Source of the DNA: Cytophagia bacterium
GTDB lineage: Bacteria; Bacteroidota; Bacteroidia; Cytophagales; Cyclobacteriaceae
Length of the DNA: 8,669 nucleotides
NCBI GenBank assembly: GCA_013373005.1
Contig: JABXIP010000185.1
Span: 1-8,669, forward strand
Direction: 5' to 3'
Shown: one piece after another, positions 1-7,400 of the stretch
Numbering within the stretch: position 1 is the first letter of the stretch
How the letters are laid out: each line of letters starts with the position of its first letter
The notes under the pieces: generated by a model
The model's database searches: none
Told to the model about the DNA's origin: nothing
What the model saw: the letters and a program-made list of their open reading frames with translations, nothing else
Made by a program: the position numbers and the translations under genes

Positions 1-213
1 AAGCCATGAAATCAAGGCGCTGAGGGCGTGGCGCCAGGGGCGTCGCAAGGTTGATCGAGTTTTGCAGTAGAACGCCAAACTGGGCTGTATGAGGCGATCT
101 GGGCGACATTTCGGGGCGTCGTGGGCTGGGTTGCGCAAGCCCTTGTGAATTAGCGTTTAAGGGGCTCTGGAGAGGGCCTTGAAGGGCGCGATTGAGGCGT
201 TCGCGATGTCCAG

Positions 214-331
214 GAACTGGGACCCACCCCGCCCACTTCACTTCCAGCCGTCCCACTTGAGGGTTTCACGAACGAAAACAGTCATATGAGTTAGCTAGTG
301 CCTGCCGTGTCTGTCTGTAGAAGTGGGACCC
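214..331. repeat. Cluster of GAASTGGGACCC short repeats
   Basis: GAACTGGGACCC at 214-225 and GAAGTGGGACCC at 320-331 match at 11 of 12 bases in direct orientation. Between them, GTCCCACTT at 250-258 is a 9-base inverted match to the second copy, and CCCACTTC occurs again at 232-239. Repeated transposase-binding sites near an end are known for IS21-type insertion sequences, so a decayed IS end is one possible reading. No transposase reading frame is present to confirm it. Confidence 0.4.
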
Positions 332-507
332 TTTTCGGGGTGCTGGCCGCACCACAAGATGGGGAGAGGACGATAGCCGGCTGACTTTGGAGTATCTTCG
401 CGAGGAACCGTGCATGAAGAGCCTGATCAGAGCGAACCAAAGGCCACCAACCCTATGGGAACCGGGTTAGGGCCATGTGGTGAGAAAGTCGCGCATCCGG
501 GCGAAGA

Positions 508-538
508 CCAGTTGACTGAGGGGACAGTCTCTGACTGG
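508..538. other. Imperfect stem-loop
   Basis: CCAGT (508-512) pairs with ACTGG (534-538), and GACTG (514-518) pairs with CAGTC (525-529) around a six-base loop. The two five-base stems are separated by a small 1 x 4 internal loop. It lies about 65 bases beyond the stop of the minus-strand micro-ORF, so it could end or stabilise that transcript. There is no T-run on either side, so it is not a standard intrinsic terminator. Confidence 0.25.
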
Positions 539-602
539 ATGGCCGAAGATGGGTATGAGAGCTAAGCATCAGTGGCCTCACCACCTTCTTACTCAATCAC
601 TG

Positions 603-701
603 CTACTTGCAGTTCTTGCGCGGAGGACGGCGTTTGTGGCTAGCCACTTTCACCGTCTTCCGACCCGTCGGTTTGGATTTGCATCCGCACTTCTTGGCCA
701 T
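603..701 (-). CDS. Cys/Lys/Arg-rich 32-residue micro-ORF, function unknown
   Basis: This 32-codon frame starts with ATG at 701-699 and ends with TAG at 605-603. The product begins MAKKCGCKSK and ends RKNCK. Three cysteines (C5, C7 and C31) and about a dozen Lys/Arg residues make it very basic, with no hydrophobic segment. A C-x-C pair near the start and a Cys at the end could bind a metal or RNA, but that is inference. The main support is the ribosome binding site: 13 bases upstream match the full complement of the 16S rRNA tail. It lies divergent to the KAP gene with an AT-rich promoter-like region between them. I do not recognise a family. It could be a small nucleic-acid-binding protein, a toxin-like peptide or, less likely, a chance frame. 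Confidence 0.6.
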   Translation of the reverse strand: MAKKCGCKSKPTGRKTVKVASHKRRPPRKNCK

Positions 702-707
702 AAGGCA

Positions 708-720
708 ATCACCTCCTTTC
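708..720 (-). promoter_or_regulatory. Exceptionally complete Shine-Dalgarno site
   Basis: Read on the minus strand this is GAAAGGAGGTGAT, 13 consecutive bases complementary to the 3' end of bacterial 16S rRNA. Six bases separate its end from the ATG at 701. None of the four larger genes in the window has a comparable site. It decides the start of the micro-ORF and is the strongest reason to believe that frame is translated. Confidence 0.65.
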
Positions 721-725
721 CCAGC

Positions 726-748
726 AAGTTGCCTTCTCAATACAACTT
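726..748 (-). promoter_or_regulatory. Leader inverted repeat before the micro-ORF
   Basis: AAGTTG (726-731) and CAACTT (743-748) form a six-base inverted repeat with an 11-base spacer, directly upstream of the ribosome binding site of the micro-ORF. In a transcript from the putative promoter near 784-812 it would be a small leader hairpin that could affect access to the binding site. A repeat this short can arise by chance. Confidence 0.2.
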
Positions 749-782
749 TCTGGACCGTAGGTGTGGTGGTGAGACCGCTGGA

Positions 783-812
783 ACGCTAAGTCGATGCGTA
801 ATATCTTGTCAA
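783..812 (-). promoter_or_regulatory. Putative promoter for the micro-ORF
   Basis: On the minus strand a perfect TTGACA (812-807) is followed, 18 bases later, by TAGCGT (788-783) as a weak -10 box. An AT-rich stretch up to about 842 lies just upstream of the -35 and resembles an UP element. This would give a leader of roughly 70-80 bases before the ATG. The -10 box matches the consensus poorly, so the exact start point is uncertain. Confidence 0.35.
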
Positions 813-825
813 ATAATCAATTATT
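812..825. promoter_or_regulatory. 14-bp palindrome AATAAT-CA-ATTATT, operator-like
   Basis: AATAAT (812-817) and ATTATT (820-825) form a perfect inverted repeat around CA. It abuts the -35 box of the putative minus-strand promoter and sits in the most AT-rich part of an otherwise GC-rich spacer between two divergent genes. A regulator binding here could act on the micro-ORF, the KAP gene or both. No regulator gene is present in the window. Confidence 0.35.
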
Positions 826-1068
826 AGCGTGAATAAATAATGTAAGTCTACGTGGCCGCTCTTGAACATGTGTGACTTATGCGACTCTGCCAGCAACGCG
901 GTGATCGGCGCCAAATGAACGGGAGAGCGGGCCGAGGGCAGGGTATAGCGTAGGCGGCATTTGTGTCGTCGGGTCCCGTTTTCGTTGTCGGACTTGTTTG
1001 AGCGTCAGCTTGACTGCGCGCGAGCGCCTGCGTCAGTGTGCCCAGATGCAGCGAGGAATATCATCCAA

Positions 1069-2442
1069 ATGAGATTAACTCCCCCTTTGGAAGCAGTTGC
1101 CCTCTACGAGCAAGGGTTCGGTGACGATGATCTTTTGAATCGGAAGAGGTCCGGCGAAAGGCTGTCTGAGCTTTTGGAGCGCGTTGAAGACCCAGTCGTC
1201 GTTGCACTAGACGGACCATGGGGAACTGGAAAATCGTTCTTCCTGCAAAGGTGGGTAGGGGCACATACTATGCAAAACGGTGGGGCCGCTACGACTGTAT
1301 ACTTCGACGCCTTCGCGCACGATTATCTTGAAGATCCACTGATCGCACTTACCGGTGCAGTTGGTTCTCAACTTGAGACGGATAGAACGAAGGGAATTTG
1401 GGAGAACGCGAAGCGTCTAGCCTTCCAAGTAGCTCGTCCTGCTTTTCGCATGGCGATGGCAGTCGGCACAGCCGGAGCAACCGAGGTTGCTGGGCCGATC
1501 ATGGATGCAGCGATCGAGTCCGGGGCGAAGAGCTTGGAAAGCGCAGCGGATGACTTCTGGAAGAGGGAGGAAGGTCGGAAGGCGGCGATGGGTGAGTTTC
1601 GGGCATGTCTGGCTGCCTTGACTAGTCCGTCTACAGAGGGCGCCGGAGACGAGAAGCCACTGGTCGTCGTTGTGGATGAGCTAGATCGTTGTAGGCCCGA
1701 CTATGCGCTTACGATCCTCGAGGTGATTAAACACTTCTTCGCTGTCCCTCGTGTGCACTTCGTTCTAGGGACTAGTCTTGACGCGCTCGAAAAGAGTGTG
1801 CGTGCCCGGTACGGGCCTGACGTCGATGCAGCCAGCTATCTCAAAAGATTTATCACGCTAAAGATGCAGCTCGCAGACACGCTTGATGATCGAGGAATAC
1901 AACGAGCCGAGACCGAATACTTCGTCAAAGCGAGTCGTGCCATGGGCATCGAGCAAGCCCTCATAGATGAGATGAAGACGCATCTTCGACTGGCAGGCAA
2001 GTCAGCTGGCATCACGCTGCGGGACGTTGAGAAAGTTATGACTAGCCTAGTGTTGCTGCCTCGCCGCAAAGAAATGGGTAGCGTACTCTCGGGCTGGCGA
2101 TCGCTGATCTGCTCGATGGCCTTGCTTAAGGTTATGAAGCCAGATTTCGCAAGGGCGGCGATAGAGGGAAGCGCCAGTCTGAAGGAGGTCGATCAGTTTT
2201 ATGGTTTCACACCAAGCATGCTTGGACAAGAAGACGCAGAAGATCGCTCTGAATACAACCATGATGCTTTTGTCATTCGGCGGTTCTGGGAGTTTGCCCT
2301 CTCGGGGGGGCGCCAGCCTGAGGCTGAGCGTGACATGGTAGCGCGGCAGTTCGACCCGTTCGGAAGTATTAGAAAGACAGATATCCTCGCTGCAATCGAA
2401 AGAGACTTCTTCAGGGATTTCGATCTTGTTTCAGAGGCATGA
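1069..2442 (+). CDS. KAP-family P-loop NTPase
   Basis: The protein has the marks of the KAP NTPase family (Pfam KAP_NTPase). The Walker A motif GPWGTGKS is at residues 49-56, with the Trp typical of KAP proteins. The Walker B run VVVVDELDRCRP is at 199-210 and YLKRFI at 257-262. About 140 residues separate the Walker motifs. That insert, where other KAP proteins carry membrane helices, has only one moderately hydrophobic, Ala/Gly-rich stretch around 120-148, so membrane anchoring is doubtful. I chose ATG 1069 because GAGGA lies 11 bases upstream and the domain starts soon after. A TTG at 961 would add 36 residues of unconvincing sequence. KAP proteins couple ATP hydrolysis to varied roles; PifA of plasmid F excludes phage T7. 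Defence here is inferred from the neighbouring nuclease-STAND gene. Confidence 0.9.
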   Translation: MRLTPPLEAVALYEQGFGDDDLLNRKRSGERLSELLERVEDPVVVALDGPWGTGKSFFLQRWVGAHTMQNGGAATTVYFDAFAHDYLEDPLIALTGAVGSQLETDRTKGIWENAKRLAFQVARPAFRMAMAVGTAGATEVAGPIMDAAIESGAKSLESAADDFWKREEGRKAAMGEFRACLAALTSPSTEGAGDEKPLVVVVDELDRCRPDYALTILEVIKHFFAVPRVHFVLGTSLDALEKSVRARYGPDVDAASYLKRFITLKMQLADTLDDRGIQRAETEYFVKASRAMGIEQALIDEMKTHLRLAGKSAGITLRDVEKVMTSLVLLPRRKEMGSVLSGWRSLICSMALLKVMKPDFARAAIEGSASLKEVDQFYGFTPSMLGQEDAEDRSEYNHDAFVIRRFWEFALSGGRQPEAERDMVARQFDPFGSIRKTDILAAIERDFFRDFDLVSEA

Positions 2443-2579
2443 GTCTGCTTGGGCGTATGGAGCCTGTTGCCACTCTTGAGTCGGCGTTGCTAGGTGAACA
2501 TATTGGAGCTTATGCGATCCAGCTCTCACAGACATGCCTAGTGTCGGCCCAATCCGGACGTTCGAAGCGACCGTCCGTG

Positions 2580-2660
2580 CCGCAGCGCAGCGTCGCCGAA
2601 GCGGCCATTCATCCCCGCCGCAGAATTTCCAACGACCCAAGGTCGGCAGAGCGGACATTG
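2580..2660 (+). repeat. Intergenic repeat, copy A
   Basis: This stretch aligns with 3356-3437 over its whole length, at roughly 70% identity by eye with one- or two-base gaps. Shared blocks include CCGAAGCGG near the start and GAGC-GGAC near the end. AGCGGCCATTC and AGCGGACATTG mark its two halves about 50 bases apart. It lies between the KAP and GNAT genes. Open frames crossing it (2439-2723 on plus, 2431-2673 on minus) are Arg/Pro/Ser-rich and look like by-products of the repeat, not genes. Confidence 0.6.
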
Positions 2661-2719
2661 TTGCCGTTCCCATCTTCTCCTAACTTCACGGCACGCCGAA
2701 AAATGCTGGGAGTTGAAAC

Positions 2720-3232
2720 GTGAATTTTCGTGCTGGCCAACCGTCTGACGCTGCGGCTCTCGCTGCTATTTCGATTGAGGTTTGGCTGGGAACTTATGTC
2801 CGGAAAGGCGTGAACGCGTTGTTCGCTGATTATGCTCTGAATGAGTTTACAAAACCCAAGATGGCTGCCGTGCTCCAAGGGTCGAACGAGCATGTGGTTG
2901 TGTCAGAGAACGACAACGGCATTGATGGGTTCATCCGTCTCACTCAAGGCAAAGAATCCCCTGTGTCAGGATGCTCCACCATGGAGATCTCGACCCTATA
3001 TGTTCAGCCACGGCACCACGGAAGGGGGCTGGGAAAGGCGCTTCTCGAGCAAGGGTTCGTCTACGCGCGCAGTGTAGGTGTCCGATCGGTGTGGCTGACG
3101 ACTAACTCCGAGAACACGTCTGCGATTGCTTTCTATTTGAAACAAGGTTTCGAGAAAGTCGGCACCACACATTTCACAATCCAAGACCAAGCCTACCTAA
3201 ACGATGTGTTCAGTCGGGCCATTCCTGTGTAG
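2720..3232 (+). CDS. GNAT N-acetyltransferase, PaiA-like
   Basis: This 170-residue protein is a complete single-domain Gcn5-related N-acetyltransferase, which transfers acetyl from acetyl-CoA to an amine. The acetyl-CoA pyrophosphate loop R-x-x-G-x-G is R98-H-H-G-R-G103 (then L-G-K), preceded by the beta-4 strand MEISTLYV (88-95). N132 to F144 (NTSAIAFYLKQGF) is the usual motif B helix and strand. The order and spacing of these segments, with the ending FTIQDQAYLNDVFSRAI, resemble Bacillus PaiA, a polyamine N-acetyltransferase. The substrate here cannot be read from sequence. The start is GTG 2720, with GGGAG seven bases upstream. Diverged copies of one intergenic repeat lie on either side, so it probably has its own transcript. 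It converges on the exporter gene downstream. Confidence 0.94.
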   Translation: MNFRAGQPSDAAALAAISIEVWLGTYVRKGVNALFADYALNEFTKPKMAAVLQGSNEHVVVSENDNGIDGFIRLTQGKESPVSGCSTMEISTLYVQPRHHGRGLGKALLEQGFVYARSVGVRSVWLTTNSENTSAIAFYLKQGFEKVGTTHFTIQDQAYLNDVFSRAIPV

Positions 3233-3355
3233 CCCTTCGACGGGCAGCTGAGGGCTCGAAGCGGTCATGCAGCAGCACTGCGTGAAGGACGCCCGGATGA
3301 GCGGGTCTGCCCGGCAGAGACGGCCCATTGCCGACTTTGGGGCTTGTTTACCACG

Positions 3356-3437
3356 CCGCGGCGCAGCTTCACCGAAGCGGTCGTTCGTGCGTCGCGCAGC
3401 ATTTTCCGACAGCCAGGGTCCGCTGAGCCGGACAGAG
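3356..3437 (+). repeat. Intergenic repeat, copy B
   Basis: This copy is the partner of copy A (2580-2660), in the same orientation. It lies between the convergent ends of the GNAT and LysE-type genes. The half-motifs AGCGGTCGTTC and GCCGGACAGAG are about 51 bases apart, close to the 50 in copy A. Divergence between the copies suggests old members of a dispersed genomic family and not a recent local duplication. Confidence 0.6.
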
Positions 3438-3447
3438 CAGACAGTGA

Positions 3448-4074
3448 TCATCGCGGTTGAAATGCAAGTCGGATACCTAGAGTGCAATACAGGGTGCCCA
3501 CCACTTTTCCTTGCCAACGTTGTATAGAGGGGTTGCTGCGCAGGGTTGCACCGATAGCGCCTGCGGCGACCGCCACCAAGAGCGTGGCGGCAGTCCCTAC
3601 CACTACGAACAGCAGGCCAAGCACCAAGAGTTGCAGGGCGACGTCTCCTTGGTCAGGAGCAACGAACTGCGGCAGGAACGCCAAGAAGAACATGGCCGAT
3701 TTCGGGTTCAGTACCTCTGCAAGGCATGCCTTACGAAATGCTTTGTGCGGAGTTATGAGCTGCAAATCAGGCTGGCCATGAAGAGGGGCCCGCTCGAAGA
3801 TGCTACGGATGCCAATGTAGATCAGATATCCGGCGCCCAGCAACTTTACTGCTAGAAAAGCATTCGCGGACGCCATGACAATGGCCGAAACCCCTACTAC
3901 GGCCAGCAGAGTGTGGATCACATCACCTAAGCCGATGCCGAGGCTCGTAGCTACTCCCGCCCAAGTTCCCGAGGTTGAGGCACGTGCCAACGTCAGTAGG
4001 ATCGACGGCCCCGGAAGGAAGACGAAGCCGACCAGCACCGCGAGGTAAGTCAGGAGCACAGTCATTTCGGGCAT
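3448..4074 (-). CDS. LysE/RhtB-family amino-acid exporter
   Basis: This inner-membrane protein of about 208 residues has the normal length and hydrophobic pattern of the LysE/RhtB family, whose members export amino acids or derivatives such as homoserine. PGP at residues 21-23 ends the first membrane helix. LLGAGYLIYIGIRSI follows in the central helices, NPK at 123-125 starts the next helix, and FLPQF lies at 133-137. The C-terminal end RWQGKVVGTLY...GIRLA is also typical. Several in-frame starts exist (GTG 4092, ATG 4086, 4080, 4074, 4065). I prefer ATG 4074 because GGAG lies six bases upstream of it, while the earlier ones lack a well-placed site. It converges on the GNAT gene and diverges from the nuclease-STAND gene. 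The substrate is unknown, and a link to the acetyltransferase would be speculation. Confidence 0.94.
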   Translation of the reverse strand: MPEMTVLLTYLAVLVGFVFLPGPSILLTLARASTSGTWAGVATSLGIGLGDVIHTLLAVVGVSAIVMASANAFLAVKLLGAGYLIYIGIRSIFERAPLHGQPDLQLITPHKAFRKACLAEVLNPKSAMFFLAFLPQFVAPDQGDVALQLLVLGLLFVVVGTAATLLVAVAAGAIGATLRSNPSIQRWQGKVVGTLYCTLGIRLAFQPR

Positions 4075-4492
4075 CGCCATCTCCATTTTCACGCTTTGGA
4101 AATGCTAAGCGCCAGAGCTACCTTCCGTAAAGGGCTCCTTCCCGACCTACGCTGCGCCGCCGGGCCAAGCGCCTGATCGCCCATGCGGCGGCGTCGCTGT
4201 CGGCCCAGAGTGGACTTTGGCCTTTACGATCGCTGCTGCATTGCGGCTTCCTCAAAGCTGACCTTAGCGCGGCGACCCATACTTGCGGCGTCGCGATCAC
4301 ACTTCTTCCGCTCGAGGACCTGGCAACGTCTTTACAGGAGCGTTTTCAGCACTGTAGGGTTTCGACGGCCCTTACCTCTCAAGAGCATAACCGGATTTTG
4401 AATGTGTGCCGTGTTCCTTAGTTGCGCATCCTCCATTGGGGCCAAAATTGTCAATTTGAAGCCCGTTTACTTGAGTGGGATGTGTAGAAAAA
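4075..4492. other. Divergent spacer without a gene
   Basis: This spacer should hold the promoters of the exporter (minus) and the nuclease-STAND gene (plus). I see no convincing small gene and no clear paired promoter boxes. The part around 4180-4290, including AGCTGACCTTAGCGC, vaguely recalls the phrases of the intergenic repeats elsewhere in the window, but I could not align it well. The only clear structure is the palindrome at 4445-4457, listed separately. Confidence 0.5.
4445..4457. promoter_or_regulatory. 13-bp palindrome AAATTG-T-CAATTT, operator-like
   Basis: AAATTG (4445-4450) and CAATTT (4452-4457) are perfect inverted halves around one T, 35 bases before the preferred start of the nuclease-STAND gene. 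The palindrome contains TTGTCA (4448-4453), a near-consensus -35 box, although no good -10 follows at normal spacing. The same TTGTCA hexamer lies beside the palindrome at 812-825 ahead of the KAP gene. It may be an operator over the promoter of the large gene. Confidence 0.35.
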
Positions 4493-7400
4493 ATGCCAAT
4501 TTTCGAGATTGAAAAAGATGATCTCCTTGGCCTTGATGATGGTCAGTTAGAGGAACTAATTGCACGCCTTTGTGAGGCTGAAATCGCCGCAAAAAGCCAT
4601 GCAGTTAGCCGCGTTCGTTGGGGTGGAAGTCTCACAGCGGCAGATGGCGGTGTCGACGTTCGCGTAACTGTCAAAGATCCGACCTTTGTGGGAGATTTCA
4701 TTAGGCGCAGGGATACGGTCTACCAGGCCAAAGTGCCATCTATGGCACAGGCGGCCATTAAGAAAGAGATCTCAGGCAAGGACACCAGCAAAGATCTATT
4801 TCAAGAGTTGGCTATATCTCATGGCGCATACGTTATCGTCAGCCTAAAAGATGACCTTGCGCCTGCCAAGCTGACAGAACGACGTAAGCTCATGTCGGAA
4901 GAGGTGGACAAGCTTGTCGCCCCAGGCTCCGTTGCGTTGGATTTCTTTGATCGCTCCACTCTCCATCAGTGGCTTCGTCAACATGTTTCCGTCCAGCTGT
5001 GGGTTCGCCGCGCCTTGGGAAAATCGCTCTCTGGGTGGCGACCATTTGAGCGTTGGACGAATGTCCCACCTGATGCCGACGACACCTTGATCGTCGGAGA
5101 GGGGCTATATCTCTCGCTCCCCGGAAAGAACTCCGATCTACCATTGGCAGAGGGAATCCCCGCTGTCCGAGACCTGATTCTGACCTCTTCAAAGTCTATC
5201 AGGGTGGCAGGGTTGTCAGGGGTTGGTAAAACCCGGTTCGTTCAAGCGCTGTTTGAGGAAGGGTTTGAAACCGATCCCCTTGATCGCACCAAGGTGATTT
5301 ACGGAGACATCGGCTTCGGCGTGGAGCCCTCGGCAACCGTGATAGTTGAGACACTGTTGGCCGAGAATAGAGATGCGATACTTGTTCTCGACAATTGCGC
5401 AAAAGATGAACATTCACTCATAGTCAGCCGGATCGCTCACACGAAATCAGCGATTAAGCTGATCACGATTGAATATGATATACGTGACGACACGCCGCAA
5501 ACCACGGAAGTGGTGCGATTGACCGCGCGCGGAACTGAAATCACTGAGCAATTAGTCGTAAGGCGATATCCTCAGCTTGGCAGTCTCAATGCGCGGCGTA
5601 TTGCGGATTTCTCAGGCGGAAATGCTCGGCTTGCCTTGGCGCTCGCGGATGCTCTGCCTGACAACGTCAGTCTGGCTGGTTTGTCCGACGAAGAACTCTT
5701 TGAGAGATTGTTCGAACAAAGACACAAGTCTGACAATAACCTTCGTGAACAGGCTGAAGTCCTTTCTTTGGTCTACTCTTTTTCAACGGCAGAAGACGAA
5801 GAGGGTGTAAACGAACTTGCTGTCTTGGGTGACCTTTGTGAGGTGAGCGCCCGGAGAATGGCGCGGACTTCAAACACCTTGCTCGAACGTCAGATCGCTC
5901 AACAACGGGGTCGCTGGCGCGCGGTTCTGCCCCACGCTATCGCGAACCGGTTGGCAGCCGATGCGTTGCGGCACATCCCGGTTGACGAAGTTCTACGGGC
6001 CTTCGAAGGAAATGCCGGAGCGCGAATGTTGAGATCTTTCAGCCGAAGGATTGGGTATCTACATACAAGCTCTCAGGCGCGAGAAATCGCAAGGCGATGG
6101 CTTCAGCCGGATGGCCTTCTACACAAAACCATGCAGGTCAATGAGCTTGGCGCCGCAATGCTCGAGAACATCGCCCCGATCGACTGCGAAATCGTTCTAG
6201 AATGTTTCGAAAGCGAGAAGGCCGAAATTCTTGCCGCGGTAAAAGACATCTACAAGCGAACGGAAATCCGACGCGTGATTTCACTGCTCAGCAGGATCGC
6301 TTATGAGCCAGAACTGTTTGACAGAGCTGTCTCCTTGCTCCTCGAAATTGCAGATGAGGCCGGTGACGAGGACGGCCACGATGGGCCTCGAAAGCGTGTC
6401 CAGGCATTCTTCCAGATTCGTGGGTCAGGAACCCATGCAACGCTTGAACAACGTGTTGACGTGCTTGAGGCGTGTCTGGTGGATAGTAAAAGGCATGGAT
6501 TGGCCCTCGATTGCTTGGCTTCGAGCCTTGAAGCCGAGAATTTTGAGAACACAAATCTGGTAGATGCAGAGTTCGGGGCACGTCCACGTGACTATGGGGC
6601 CCGACCTTATGGCGACGAGGCAATCGTTTGGCTGTCTCGGTTTCTGACAATTGCGGCTCGAATAGCACTTTCGAGTATAGGCCCAGATCGCAAGGCAACT
6701 CGACGCATCATCGCAGCGCAATTTAGTGGATTGTGGGCTGTCGAAAGCCTTCGGCCTCTGCTGGTCGAGCTTGCCGAAAAATTGCATGCGGATGGTGGAT
6801 GGTTAGAAGGCTGGCGCGCCGTGAAGGGCAAGATTCACTACGATACCTTGCGATCAAGTCGAGAGGGGCGGACGGCAAAAGAAGACCGAGAGCTGGTCAA
6901 GCTATGCGAACTACTTGCCCCATCAGACCTGGAGGGACGAGTTCGGGCTATCGCACTCGCGGAAGGGCATCGCATCTTTGCCTTGGATGAAGAGTTCGAC
7001 CTCGACGATCCGAAAAAGTATGACGCTTCTGGAAAACGGTTGGCCGAAGAAGCCTTTCGCCTCGGTCAGGACGTGGCGACTGATTCCGCTGTGTTTGACG
7101 CTGTCGCCAATGATCTTTTCGAGCAAGCTTATGTCCCCAATCGCATTGCTTTCGGTCGTGGGTTGGCGGCAGCGTCCAGCAATCGACGCTTGCTGTGGGA
7201 TAAAGTCACCGAGCGTTTAAAGGCGTTAGGTAGCGAAAATTTCAATGATTGTGTGCTCTCCGGAATTCTGAGGGAGATTTCTCAGGTAGAGCCAGCACTG
7301 GCCCAGAAACTTTTGGATGAGATCGCTGAAGACGAGTTACTTCGACTCAGGATATTAGGACTAACCCCAGCCGACAACTTTTCACTCCAAGACTTTCGGA

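Larger units (their letters stand above)
1..602. other. Left flank without a recognisable gene
   Basis: Both strands are broken up by stops, and no reading frame here gives a protein I recognise. A short open tail on the plus strand (positions 2-70, ending RRKVDRVLQ then TAG) could be the end of a gene entering from the left, but nothing identifies it. An 18-codon frame at 414-470 has an AGGA seven bases before its ATG and no other support. The segment does hold short GGGTCCCA-type repeats (214-331) and a hairpin (508-538), listed separately. It may be decayed mobile-element sequence, which is an inference only. Confidence 0.5.

Noticed and set aside
414..470. 18-codon plus-strand frame after AGGA, possible leader peptide
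   Set aside because: The ribosome site is modest, no attenuator or downstream gene fits, and such short frames are expected by chance.
708..720. Plus-strand ATCACCTCCTTTC, identical to the 3' tail of 16S rRNA
   Set aside because: The bases on the left do not continue into 16S sequence, so this is not an rRNA fragment. Its complement is explained as the Shine-Dalgarno site of the micro-ORF.
549..827. Plus-strand 92-codon frame
   Set aside because: It is antisense to the micro-ORF and its perfect ribosome binding site. It has no upstream site of its own and its product looks random.
2431..2673. Minus-strand 80-codon frame with AGGAG just before its ATG
   Set aside because: It crosses the same repeat and runs into the KAP gene end. 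The ribosome-site spacing is only three bases and the product has no recognisable features.
2439..2723. Plus-strand 94-codon frame whose ATG overlaps the KAP stop codon (ATGA)
   Set aside because: The overlap looks like translational coupling, but the second half runs through intergenic repeat copy A, the product is Arg/Pro/Ser-rich with no domain, and it overlaps the GNAT start.
3231..3256. AGCCCT / AGGGCT inverted repeat at the GNAT stop codon as a terminator
   Set aside because: The six-base stem with a 14-base loop and no following T-run is too weak to call.
3267..3527. Plus-strand 86-codon frame after AAGGA
   Set aside because: It runs through repeat copy B and then antisense into the LysE-type gene. 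The product is compositionally odd and has no domain.
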